This document shows positions 36,319 through 45,228 of a stretch of 64,000 nucleotides of DNA, one piece after another. Numbering within the stretch: position 1 is the stretch's first letter; the number at the start of each line of letters is the position of its first letter. The stretch covers positions 1,588,501 to 1,652,500 of the forward strand of contig JADJWV010000002.1 in NCBI GenBank assembly GCA_016716185.1, given 5' to 3'. The notes beneath the pieces were generated by a model, which saw only the letters and a program-made list of their open reading frames with translations, had not been told where the DNA came from and ran no database searches. The position numbers and the translations under genes are program-made. The DNA comes from Saprospiraceae bacterium. Lineage in GTDB: Bacteria; Bacteroidota; Bacteroidia; Chitinophagales; Saprospiraceae.

Positions 36319-37656
36319 TTAGTAGTTGAGAATTCTGTAATGTTTAGGATAATAATTTTTCCAACCTGCCGGATTGGATTTTAACCAACCCAGTGTTGCT
36401 GAACGGTATTTTACGAGCTGCCACTTGTCATCAGAATTAAGTTTGAGCGGAAAGTGTAAACATTTAAGGTAGTTCAGGGCTTCATTTTTATCCAGCTGAA
36501 TTTCTTGCAAATGTGGCGAACGATCGTTAGCTTGTGATAATCCGTGTGCGGGGATAAAATCATCGCCTTTAATTTGTCCCAGGTGAACTCCTGAATTCCA
36601 GACATTTAAACTTTCTAAACACCGGGTAGAATTATATGTATGTATTGGAAGTTTAGCAAAGATGTTTTTATTGATTTCAGAAAATATAAACTCTTTACTT
36701 TTTATTAACCAAGGCTTTAAATAATCAAAAGCATGGGGATCCTGAATTTTAAATTTTTTAGAGGCTGGTTTTATTTTGTTGGGTTCCTTTTTTCTGAGGA
36801 CAGAAATGGTAAGTCCTTCTCCTTTTATTCTGTGGGGCAAACACCGATAAGTAAAAATCCCATTATGCTGATTGGATTGCCATAAATTAAATGGCTGACT
36901 GATTTCAATGGTTTCAAATGAGCCGTTGTCGATGAAAGGCTGAAGAACCTCTTCGTTTTCCAAAGTGTTGTATGTGCAGGTTGAATAAATCAGTAAAGCG
37001 TTTTCATTGCAAAGCTGGCTGGCAATTTGGACGATCTCTTTTTGCATTCTTTGGCAACTTTGGATTTTTTCCGGCGACCATTGTGCCAATGCTTTTGATT
37101 CTTTGCGAAACATTCCTTCTCCACTGCAAGGTGCATCAATTAATACCAAATCGTACGAAATATCTGTCCGCAGAAGATATTTTAAATCACCTTGAGTAAT
37201 GGTCACATTTGGGCATCCCCATTTTAACATATTGTGTTGAAGTGCTGCAGTTCTTTGAGAGTCAAATTCATGACAGTGAAGAAAAGCCTGATCTGAAAAA
37301 TAAGATGCCAGCAAAGTTGATTTACCTCCGGGTGCGCTGCAAAGATCCAACACAGTGATGTCTTTTGATATATTCAAATAATTTAAAAGATAATCGAGGA
37401 ACATGGAAGAGGCTTCTTGTACGTAATAATGACCTGCATGGAAAAATGGATCAACAATAAAAACCGGCCGTTCATTCAGATAATATGCATTTTGACACCA
37501 GGGTACCCGTTCTCCCAGTAGCAATTCGTTTTCTTGTTTGAATGGATTTAAACGAATACTCGTTGCAGGTTCACTTTGTAAGGCATCGATGAATGAAGGA
37601 CATTCCGAACCCAGGAGTTGTTCCATTTGGAGTTTAAATTTTTCCGGAATGTTCAT
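36319..37656 (-). CDS. RsmF/NOL1-NOP2-Sun family RNA cytosine-5 methyltransferase
   Basis: A 445-residue protein. The Rossmann methyltransferase core shows the SAM motif LDLCSAPGGKSTLLAS (about residues 103-118), the motif IV Cys in LIDAPCSGEGMFRKE (about 172-186) and the catalytic motif VI Cys in IYSTCTYNTLENEEV. Residues about 285-445 form the C-terminal RsmF-like/PUA-like extension (including HGLSQAND and YRSATLGWLKSNPAGWKNYY). RsmF-type enzymes make m5C in 16S rRNA. It overlaps the UbiD-type gene by 4 bases. Confidence 0.92.
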   Translation of the reverse strand: MNIPEKFKLQMEQLLGSECPSFIDALQSEPATSIRLNPFKQENELLLGERVPWCQNAYYLNERPVFIVDPFFHAGHYYVQEASSMFLDYLLNYLNISKDITVLDLCSAPGGKSTLLASYFSDQAFLHCHEFDSQRTAALQHNMLKWGCPNVTITQGDLKYLLRTDISYDLVLIDAPCSGEGMFRKESKALAQWSPEKIQSCQRMQKEIVQIASQLCNENALLIYSTCTYNTLENEEVLQPFIDNGSFETIEISQPFNLWQSNQHNGIFTYRCLPHRIKGEGLTISVLRKKEPNKIKPASKKFKIQDPHAFDYLKPWLIKSKEFIFSEINKNIFAKLPIHTYNSTRCLESLNVWNSGVHLGQIKGDDFIPAHGLSQANDRSPHLQEIQLDKNEALNYLKCLHFPLKLNSDDKWQLVKYRSATLGWLKSNPAGWKNYYPKHYRILNY

Positions 37657-39482
37657 TTGATCAGATTTTTAAGTTGACCATGTTCGTGTAGTATTTGATC
37701 CACCTCGCGTTCTACATCCGGATCTGATTCCAAAACCGGAGCCTGATGTGGTTTTGTCCGGGCATCAATAACCAGAGGAGGAGAACATGACCAATGTTTA
37801 AAATTATAATGCGGGCGCACACCATAAACATCATGCGAGGGATTACTTCTCGTGAAAGCCTCCCAAAGAAAATTTGAAAAATCGGAAGCAGTAAATTCAG
37901 AATCATCGGTAAGGACAACCAGCGGGAATTTTTCAAATTCACTTTGACCAAGAAATTCAATTAAGGGTTTTATTTCTTGGTCGACTTGTTGGTAATTGGT
38001 AAAGGCTGTTCCTTTTATGGCAACGATCCCGGCTGTAATCAATCTGGGATTGGAAAATGGTGTTGGAATTTTATCAAAGAGATGAATTTCTTCGGAGAGT
38101 TTACGTTGTGGGTCGCGATTGCATGCGATCACTAATTTGGACCCTTCGTTAAAACCCGAACCCGAATAGTCAAGCGTATCTATTGTAGTTTGGGTTTGAA
38201 AGTGCAGGTCTTTGGTAAAATCGATGCGTTCCAAAACATATTTTAGAAACTCTTCGATGTGATGAATATCAGGTGGTGAATCACTTCCATCGGCTGCAAT
38301 GATCAGATATTTAGCCAGAGAAGTTTGGCCTTTTCCAAGCAAGTGATTTGCCTGTGTCAGAATTTCTTCCGGTTTGCGCTCTCTGAATGGCATATACCTC
38401 TCACTTCCAACAGCCAACAACAATGGATGTACTCCTGCAACATCAACCGCATGCACTTTTTTGATACCTGGAAATTCAGATTGAGTGAGTTCAGACACAA
38501 ACTCGTGAATCAGTGCACCAAAAGAGGAGTCTTCCTGAGGGGGTCTTCCTACTACAGTGAAATGCCACAGCGGATCTGCTTTATGCCAGACTTTAAGATC
38601 GCCAAGAACAGGAAATGGATGTTTTAAACTGTAGTAACCCAAATGATCTCCGAACGGACCTTCTTCTTTGAGTAGGCCTTCTTTGACTTTTCCCGTAATG
38701 CAAAAATCTACATCAGCTGGTAAAAAATATCCTTCTTGTATAGTATAGTGATATCTTCTGGAATTCAACAGACCTGAAAACAGGATTTCGCTTAAGCCTT
38801 CGAGTAAAGGGAAAATGGAGGCCAGTGTATAGGCCGGAGGCCCGCCAACTCCTATGCTTATTTTAAACTCATGGGCGGATTCCAGGTGCATGCGATGATG
38901 TACGCCGATTCCCCGGTGGAGTTGGTAATGTAAGCCAACCTCTTCATTATGAATATAGCTGTTGCCGTCCAGTTGAATCCTGTACATCCCGACATTCGCT
39001 TGTTTTGGCAAAAGCGAATCTGGCGGAAAACTAATGACCTGAGGAAGTGTAATGAATGATCCTCCATCTCGGGGCCAAGAACGGATCTTTGGCAGTTCGG
39101 ATAAGGTGCAATGATGCTTCAGGGGAGAATGGTTTTGTTTTTTAGGCAAAGAAGCCATCAGCCAGGGAAGGTGTTTCAGAAGTTGAAATGGAGATTTTAA
39201 ACCGGAGAGCGGATCGATTTTCAACTTAACCAGCCATTCAAACCTGCGTATGACATCTTCAAAAAGATAAAAGCTTCTTTCCTTAGTTCCAAAAATATTA
39301 GAAACAGCCTGGAAGGGACTGCCTTTCACTTTTTCAAATAATAAAGCAGGTCCACGGGACTGATAGACACGACGGTGTAATGCTGGAATGACCAGGTCCG
39401 GATCCAATTCTTTCCGGATCCTGATCAGCTGACCCGTCTTTTCCAGATCATCGCAACAGTGCCTTAGGCTCTGATAAGTCAT
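37653..39482 (-). CDS. UbiD family decarboxylase (menaquinone-type, long form)
   Basis: A 609-residue prFMN-dependent decarboxylase. Family segments are the N-terminal GPALLFEKVKGSPFQAVSNIFG, the prFMN-binding region NVGMYRIQLDGNSYIHNEEV, GVHHRMHLESA, and EEGPFGDHLGYYSLKHPFPV with the Glu of the E-R-E site; VDVAGVHPLLLAVGSERY follows. The length fits the long decarboxylases assigned to menaquinone synthesis in organisms using the futalosine route, rather than E. coli UbiD (about 500 residues). No other menaquinone gene lies in the window, so the pathway assignment is inference. The quinone would feed the act complex encoded downstream. The promoter region is the 105-base divergent gap with thyA. 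Confidence 0.88.
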   Translation of the reverse strand: MTYQSLRHCCDDLEKTGQLIRIRKELDPDLVIPALHRRVYQSRGPALLFEKVKGSPFQAVSNIFGTKERSFYLFEDVIRRFEWLVKLKIDPLSGLKSPFQLLKHLPWLMASLPKKQNHSPLKHHCTLSELPKIRSWPRDGGSFITLPQVISFPPDSLLPKQANVGMYRIQLDGNSYIHNEEVGLHYQLHRGIGVHHRMHLESAHEFKISIGVGGPPAYTLASIFPLLEGLSEILFSGLLNSRRYHYTIQEGYFLPADVDFCITGKVKEGLLKEEGPFGDHLGYYSLKHPFPVLGDLKVWHKADPLWHFTVVGRPPQEDSSFGALIHEFVSELTQSEFPGIKKVHAVDVAGVHPLLLAVGSERYMPFRERKPEEILTQANHLLGKGQTSLAKYLIIAADGSDSPPDIHHIEEFLKYVLERIDFTKDLHFQTQTTIDTLDYSGSGFNEGSKLVIACNRDPQRKLSEEIHLFDKIPTPFSNPRLITAGIVAIKGTAFTNYQQVDQEIKPLIEFLGQSEFEKFPLVVLTDDSEFTASDFSNFLWEAFTRSNPSHDVYGVRPHYNFKHWSCSPPLVIDARTKPHQAPVLESDPDVEREVDQILHEHGQLKNLIK

Positions 39483-39587
39483 TGAGTTTGATTCCGTGTA
39501 AAGTTAAGCCATTAGAAGGAGTCTATAAATAATCCAAAAAATTATATTATAATTATTTTAATATGTTACTTTGCGCATTAATTAGCA

Positions 39588-40382
39588 ATGGAGGCATATC
39601 TCACACTACTCGAAAAAGTATTGAAAGAAGGCATAGAACGTCCGGACAGGACCGGAACGGGTACCCGTAGTTTGTTTGGTTATCAGATGCGGTTTAACCT
39701 GGAGCAGGATTTTCCATTGCTCACTACCAAAAAAATGCATCTCAAATCAATCATCTACGAGTTGTTGTGGTTTTTAAGGGGCGATACCAATATTCGATAT
39801 CTAAACGAGAGGGGTGTTAGCATTTGGGATGAATGGGCCGATGAAAATGGCGAATTAGGCCCGGTTTATGGTAAACAATGGAGAAGCTGGCCAAGTAAAA
39901 CGGGAACGCCTATTGATCAGATTTCAAATATCCTCGATGAAATAAAGAGCAACCCGGGCTCGAGGCGATTGGTGGTTTCTGCCTGGAATGTCGATGAATT
40001 GCCCCAAATGGCATTGAGTCCCTGCCATTGTTTGTTCCAGTTTTATATAGCAGATCAGAAATTGTCCTGTCAGTTATACCAGAGGTCGGCCGATGTGTTC
40101 CTTGGAGTTCCTTTTAATATAGCCTCATACGCTTTGCTCTGTATGATGGTTGCATCGGTAACAGGACTTAAGCCGGGTGAATTTATACATACTTTTGGGG
40201 ATGTCCATCTCTATCTCAATCACATCGAGCAGGCTCAGGAGCAGTTAGCGAGGAAACCTCTGTCATCCCCGCAATTGTGGATCAATCCCGAGATCAAGGA
40301 CTTATTTGCATTTGATTATCAAGATTTTAAGCTAATCAATTACGAATCTCATCCTGCCATTAAAGCTCCAATTGCGGTCTGA
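39588..40382 (+). CDS. thyA: Thymidylate synthase
   Basis: A 264-residue enzyme, the standard ThyA length. It makes dTMP from dUMP and methylene-THF. Visible motifs are RTGTGTRSLFGYQMRFNL (phosphate-binding Arg), ELLWFLRGDTNIRYLNE, the nucleophile Cys in ALSPCHCLFQFYI (about residue 146), LYQRSADVFLGVPFNIASYA and HTFGDVHLYLNH. The upstream gap is AT-rich, and the ATG follows a TTACTTTGC segment that is close to the Bacteroidota -7 box but not a full match. The dihydrofolate reductase usually found with thyA is not adjacent. Confidence 0.97.
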   Translation: MEAYLTLLEKVLKEGIERPDRTGTGTRSLFGYQMRFNLEQDFPLLTTKKMHLKSIIYELLWFLRGDTNIRYLNERGVSIWDEWADENGELGPVYGKQWRSWPSKTGTPIDQISNILDEIKSNPGSRRLVVSAWNVDELPQMALSPCHCLFQFYIADQKLSCQLYQRSADVFLGVPFNIASYALLCMMVASVTGLKPGEFIHTFGDVHLYLNHIEQAQEQLARKPLSSPQLWINPEIKDLFAFDYQDFKLINYESHPAIKAPIAV

Positions 40383-40490
40383 TAATTATCAAAACATCGA
40401 AATAAAAATAAATTTTAAACTAATTTTAACGCTTTGCTAAAACCCGGAATTGAACTTTTTAGATTTCTATGAAACTTATCTGGCATTTAA

Positions 40491-40521
40491 TTTTGGAAAA
40501 TCCAATTCTGCGGTATTTTTG
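40491..40521 (+). promoter_or_regulatory. Promoter of the act-cox respiratory cluster
   Basis: TTTTG at 40491-40495 and TATTTTTG at 40514-40521 are 18 bases apart, close to the Bacteroidota -33/-7 pattern. Transcription would begin near 40527, just before a 19-codon reading frame that leads into actA. Confidence 0.65.
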
Positions 40522-40534
40522 CAGCCGAAACATC

Positions 40535-40594
40535 ATGAAAAGCTTTAATATTTGCTTGCTTCATTGTAACTTACTATATACCAATCTTTTATGA
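40535..40594 (+). CDS. Putative 19-residue leader peptide, coupled to actA
   Basis: An ATG 14 bases after the predicted -7 box opens a frame encoding MKSFNICLLHCNLLYTNLL and ends in TGA at 40592-40594. That TGA overlaps the actA ATG (40591-40593) in the arrangement ATGA, which is typical of translational coupling. The peptide is hydrophobic, with two Cys and five to six Leu. It might act only by delivering ribosomes to actA, or as an attenuation leader; no alternative hairpins were worked out. It could also be a chance frame, since nothing but position supports it. Confidence 0.45.
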   Translation: MKSFNICLLHCNLLYTNLL

Positions 40595-41997
40595 GCTACA
40601 AGAAATCTTTTTCAACCATTTTTTTGGTTTTGTTGACTTTCTTGGCTCCTTTTTCCGCTCCGGATATCGAAGTGGGTAAGGATCTGTTTAAAAATAATTG
40701 CGCGGCCTGTCATAATAAAAACATGAAAGACGCACTTACCGGGCCACCCCTGGGCGGAAGTGCTGAGAAATGGGCCACATATCCGAAAGAAGATCTCTAC
40801 AAATGGATCCGCAATTCTCAGGCCATGATCAAAGCAGGTCATCCAAAGGCAACAGAACTATGGAACCAATACAAACCAACGGTTATGACCGCCTTTCCGA
40901 ACCTGACCGATGACGACATAGAAAGTTTATTGCTATATATCGATGGAGTATATAAAGGAACTTACGGTCCAAAAGTACTGGTTCCTAACGATGGGCCGGG
41001 AACAGAAGCTAAAAAAGAAAGCGGATTTTCATTTTGGATGTTCCTCATTTTTATTCTTCTGGTTGGTCTAGCATTGTTTTTGTGGAGACTTACAGCCGAT
41101 CTGGTATATAGTTTGAAAGTCAATGCAGGTGACCAGACTGCACAAAAAATAACAACCTTCCAATTCCTATCCAGCAAATCTGTAGTGAGTTTTGTCATTT
41201 TTGCTTTGGTATTATTTGGAGGTTACACTACTATAAACAATGCCATTTCACTTGGCAGACAGCAGAATTATGCTCCGCAGCAACCCATCAAATTCAGCCA
41301 CGCCACACATGCAGGACTCCACAAAATAGATTGTAATTATTGCCACGATGGAGCAAGAAGGTCTAAGCAATCATTGATCCCTGCTGCAAATACCTGTATG
41401 AACTGCCATGCTGCGATTAAAAAAGGGAGCACTTATGGTACCGCAGAGCTTACCAAAATTTATGCTTCTATCGGATTTGATCCTTCTTCAGATAAGTACA
41501 TTGATAATTACACGGCCATGTCGGAAGATGATATCGCAAAAGTTTATAAAAAATGGATTGAAGACAATTATATAAAAGACAATAATCTGGCTTCAACATC
41601 AGAAGGTACCAAACGCGAAGCAGAAAAACAGTGGGAAGAGATCAAATCTTCACTCACCAGCGAAACCAAACCTGAAATTCCGGGTCCGATCGAATGGGTA
41701 AGGATTCACAACCTGCCGGATCACGTTTATTTCAACCATTCCCAGCATGTGTCCATCGGCAAAATCGATTGCCAAAAGTGTCACGGCAAAATTGAGCAAA
41801 TGGACCTGGTAAAACAATATGCTCCATTATCCATGGGTTGGTGCATCAATTGTCACAGAGAAACCGATGTCAAATTTGCAGACAATAAATACTATGAAAG
41901 TTACAAGACCTATCACGATGAATTGAAGAATGGGAAAAGAGCAACGGTAAAAGTGAGCGATATCGGAGGTCTTGATTGTCAAAAATGTCACTATTGA
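40591..41997 (+). CDS. actA: Alternative complex III multiheme cytochrome c subunit ActA
   Basis: A 468-residue protein with an N-terminal signal or anchor (SFSTIFLVLLTFLAPFSAP). Six CxxCH heme sites are visible: CAACH (about residue 37) in an N-terminal mono-heme domain, then, after two membrane helices (about 148-166 and 198-215), CNYCH, CMNCH, CQKCH, CINCH and CQKCH in a class III-like domain. ActA passes electrons from the iron-sulfur subunit towards cytochrome c or the oxidase. The first domain also has the distal VMTAFPNLTDDDIESLLLYI pattern of small cytochromes c, with a possible Met ligand. It is the first gene of the long respiratory cluster and is followed by actB after 22 bases. 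Confidence 0.93.
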   Translation: MSYKKSFSTIFLVLLTFLAPFSAPDIEVGKDLFKNNCAACHNKNMKDALTGPPLGGSAEKWATYPKEDLYKWIRNSQAMIKAGHPKATELWNQYKPTVMTAFPNLTDDDIESLLLYIDGVYKGTYGPKVLVPNDGPGTEAKKESGFSFWMFLIFILLVGLALFLWRLTADLVYSLKVNAGDQTAQKITTFQFLSSKSVVSFVIFALVLFGGYTTINNAISLGRQQNYAPQQPIKFSHATHAGLHKIDCNYCHDGARRSKQSLIPAANTCMNCHAAIKKGSTYGTAELTKIYASIGFDPSSDKYIDNYTAMSEDDIAKVYKKWIEDNYIKDNNLASTSEGTKREAEKQWEEIKSSLTSETKPEIPGPIEWVRIHNLPDHVYFNHSQHVSIGKIDCQKCHGKIEQMDLVKQYAPLSMGWCINCHRETDVKFADNKYYESYKTYHDELKNGKRATVKVSDIGGLDCQKCHY

Positions 41998-42019
41998 TTC
42001 ATTACAACACAAATCGCAG

Positions 42020-45000
42020 ATGAAACATAACGAATCAAATATTTGGGTAGGAGAAAAGGATTTATTGAGAGATGAATCTTTTATTTCAGAAATCCAAAGC
42101 GAAATATCGATGGAAGCTTCTACATCTGTAGTAGAAGATGACCGCATGGGAGCCCTGGAAGCCAACAGAAGGGATTTTCTGAAAATGCTGGGATTTGGAA
42201 TCGGTGCGGCTACGCTTGCATCTTGCGAAATCCCCGTTAAGAAAGCTATTCCCTATGTCATTAAACCCGACACGATTGTTCCCGGTATAGCAAATTATTA
42301 TGCCTCCAGTTTTGTAAACGGAGGTGATTATTGTTCTGTGTTAATCAAAACCAGAGAAGGCAGGCCTATTAAAATAGAAGGCAATGCATCTTCAGGGATT
42401 ACCAGGGGAGGTACCAGTGCACGGGTGCAGGCTTCTGTTTTAAGTCTGTACGATTACAACAGGATTCAGGGACCGGGAATGTTGAAAGATGGAATGCCGG
42501 AACTTACAGATTGGGTATCGTTTGATAAAGAAATTACGGGTCAAATCAATTCCGGGAGCAAGATCAGGATTGTGAGTTCAACGATTATGAGTCCATCAGC
42601 ACTGAAAGCCGTGTCGGAATTTACCGCAAAATTTCCAAATACCAAACACATCATGTACGATGCTGTTTCGTCTGCAGCTTTGCTGGACGCAAGCAAGGTT
42701 TGCTTTGGAGAGCGAGTCGTTCCAGATTATAAATTTGATCAGGCGGAACTTATCGTAAGTTTTAATGCGGATTTTCTGGGGACCTGGATTTCTCCGATAG
42801 AGTATGCTGCGCAATATGCCAGCAAACGCACTTTGAAAAAAGACAACTATCGTATGAACAGACATGTTCAGATTGAGTCGCACCTTTCGCTTACAGGATC
42901 CAATGCAGATAACCGCATTCTTGTTAAACCTTCAGAGCAAAGCGCAGCTATTGCACATTTATACAACGAGATTGCAGGTAAAAGCGGACGTGCTGTGCAG
43001 ACTGCACCCAGTCTCAATGACAGAGCTAAACAAGCGATATCTAAACTGGCTGAACAGCTTTTAGCAAATAAATCTGCATCTCTGGTGGTTTGTGGAAACA
43101 ATAACCTGGGCGATCAGATCCTAACATTCGCGATCAACGACATGTTGGGCAATATCAATAAAACAGTCAGATTTGAACGCTGTTCACTGCAGCGCAAAGG
43201 AAGTGATCAGGATGTTCAACAATTGATTGCGGATATGAAATCCGGCAATGTCGATGCTTTAATTGTTTGGAATGCGAATCCATGTTACGATTTACCGAAT
43301 GCTGCAGAATTTGCAGAGGGCATGTCCAAGGTTGGATTAAGCATTAGCATGAATGCTACTGTAGACGAAACTACGCATGCATGTAAATATGTAGCGCCCG
43401 AACATCATTATCTTGAATCCTGGGGTGATGTAGAAGCCAAGAGCGGACAATTCAGTTTTATTCAGCCGGCTATTCATCCCATTTTCAAAACGAGACATGC
43501 GGGTGAATCATTTTTGAACTGGTGTGACAGCAGTAATCTCAACAAACAATCGGAGCAGGCATATTACGAATACGTGATGAAAAACTGGGCAGACAAAACG
43601 GGTTCAGCTTCACAAAATTTCCAAACTGCATGGGATAAAATGTTGCACGATGGGGTTTATGAAGTAGCTACTAACGAACGTTTGTTAGTTTGCAATGCCG
43701 ATGTCAACCTGGCTTTCTCCAAGTTAACCAAACCCTCTGAAAGCGCTTTGGAGATCAGCTTTTATGAAAGTGTAAGTTTGGGTTCCGGAGCATATGCTAC
43801 AAATCCCTGGCTGCAGGAATTGCCAGATCCGGTGATGCGTACAGTTTGGGGGAATTATCTGGCGGTGCCGTTAACGTTTGACGGAGATCGCAGATTTCAG
43901 GCGATGAATCAGGTAAAGGAAGATGGCGAAGAGTTGGAATTGACTGTAGGTGAAAATAAGTTTAAAGTAGCCGCTGTGAAACAATTCGGACAAATGCAGG
44001 GCACTGTCGCCATTGCATTGGGATACGGAAGGCAGCATGCAGGTGATTGTGGAAGCGGAGTGGGAACGGATTTTAACGCGTTATGTTCTTTGGCAGATGG
44101 TTATGTTCAATATTTCCATACATCCGTTAGTATGTCGGAATCTTCAAAAACGATTGAAAAGAATTTTGCCTGTGTTCAGCACCACCATACATTTGGGGTA
44201 ACGGCCGTCGAAACCAGTTCCGGAAAGGTCATAAATGCAGATGAAGCAGCCCTGGTGGACGATGCATTTAAAGGCTTGACAAAGGGTTATCAGGGATCTC
44301 TGACAGATCGTTCCATCATCAGGCATTCTAATGTAAAAGACGTAAAAGAAAATATAGAGAAATTACAGAAGGAAAGAGAACATCACCAGCATTTAAATTC
44401 TCATACATTATATCCGGGACACGATTACAAATATAACGCAGGACATCATTGGGGAATGCACATCGATCTCAATGCCTGTATTGGTTGTGGAGCTTGTGCC
44501 GTGGCATGTATGGCAGAAAACAACGTACCGGTGGTAGGGAAGAAAGAAGTGTCCCGTCATCATGAAATGACCTGGATTCGAATAGACCGGTATTACTATG
44601 GCCATGTCGAAAGTCCAAATGTGGTTTACCAACCCATGATGTGTCAGCATTGCAACAATGCGCCTTGCGAAAATGTGTGTCCGGTTAATGCGACCAATCA
44701 CTCTTCGGAAGGATTAAATCAAATGGCTTATAACCGCTGCGTTGGTACCCGTTACTGTGCCAACAACTGCCCGTATAAAGTTAGAAGGTTCAATTGGTAT
44801 GATTATACCACTGCGGATCTGTTCCCGGTCAACCAGTACAATCTGGCCAATGAAAAAAATCAACCTTTCTATTCCGATAATCTCGTTAGAATGGTTTTAA
44901 ATCCCGATGTGACGGTACGATCAAGAGGGGTGATTGAAAAATGCTCATTCTGTGTTCAGCGAATTCAGGAAGGTAAACTCAATGCTAAAAAAGAGCAGCG

Positions 45001-45211
45001 GACATTGAGAGATCAGGATGTTAAAACAGCTTGTCAGACATCTTGTCCCACGGGTGCGATCACTTTTGGCGATATGAATAATCAGGATGGAGAACTGCAT
45101 CAAAAATTGCAGAACCCTTTGAATTATATTGTTCTCGAAGAAATTAATGTTAAATCTGTTGTGAATTATACGATGAAAGTCAACAACAGAGACGAAACCT
45201 TAGATGCATAA
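42020..45211 (+). CDS. actB: Alternative complex III subunit ActB (molybdopterin oxidoreductase-like domain plus iron-sulfur domain)
   Basis: About 1063 residues from ATG 42020; an upstream frame extension to 41972 overlaps actA and has only a TTG. A Tat-type motif (NRRDFLKMLGFGIGAATLASC) lies about 50 residues in and ends in a lipobox-like Cys. The first ~730 residues resemble a molybdopterin oxidoreductase, although ActB proteins carry no molybdenum. The C-terminal part is ferredoxin-like with cluster ligands CIGCGACAVAC, CQHCNNAPCENVCP, CVGTRYCANNCP, CSFCVQ and CQTSCPTGAI, enough for one 3Fe-4S and three 4Fe-4S clusters. It carries electrons from quinol to ActA. It sits between actA and actC. 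Confidence 0.95.
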   Translation: MKHNESNIWVGEKDLLRDESFISEIQSEISMEASTSVVEDDRMGALEANRRDFLKMLGFGIGAATLASCEIPVKKAIPYVIKPDTIVPGIANYYASSFVNGGDYCSVLIKTREGRPIKIEGNASSGITRGGTSARVQASVLSLYDYNRIQGPGMLKDGMPELTDWVSFDKEITGQINSGSKIRIVSSTIMSPSALKAVSEFTAKFPNTKHIMYDAVSSAALLDASKVCFGERVVPDYKFDQAELIVSFNADFLGTWISPIEYAAQYASKRTLKKDNYRMNRHVQIESHLSLTGSNADNRILVKPSEQSAAIAHLYNEIAGKSGRAVQTAPSLNDRAKQAISKLAEQLLANKSASLVVCGNNNLGDQILTFAINDMLGNINKTVRFERCSLQRKGSDQDVQQLIADMKSGNVDALIVWNANPCYDLPNAAEFAEGMSKVGLSISMNATVDETTHACKYVAPEHHYLESWGDVEAKSGQFSFIQPAIHPIFKTRHAGESFLNWCDSSNLNKQSEQAYYEYVMKNWADKTGSASQNFQTAWDKMLHDGVYEVATNERLLVCNADVNLAFSKLTKPSESALEISFYESVSLGSGAYATNPWLQELPDPVMRTVWGNYLAVPLTFDGDRRFQAMNQVKEDGEELELTVGENKFKVAAVKQFGQMQGTVAIALGYGRQHAGDCGSGVGTDFNALCSLADGYVQYFHTSVSMSESSKTIEKNFACVQHHHTFGVTAVETSSGKVINADEAALVDDAFKGLTKGYQGSLTDRSIIRHSNVKDVKENIEKLQKEREHHQHLNSHTLYPGHDYKYNAGHHWGMHIDLNACIGCGACAVACMAENNVPVVGKKEVSRHHEMTWIRIDRYYYGHVESPNVVYQPMMCQHCNNAPCENVCPVNATNHSSEGLNQMAYNRCVGTRYCANNCPYKVRRFNWYDYTTADLFPVNQYNLANEKNQPFYSDNLVRMVLNPDVTVRSRGVIEKCSFCVQRIQEGKLNAKKEQRTLRDQDVKTACQTSCPTGAITFGDMNNQDGELHQKLQNPLNYIVLEEINVKSVVNYTMKVNNRDETLDA

Positions 45212-45228
45212 CTAAATAAATAAATCGC

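Noticed and set aside
42020..45211. ActB as an active molybdenum oxidoreductase.
   Set aside because: The neighbours form a complete act cluster, and ActB proteins are known to keep the fold without the cofactor.
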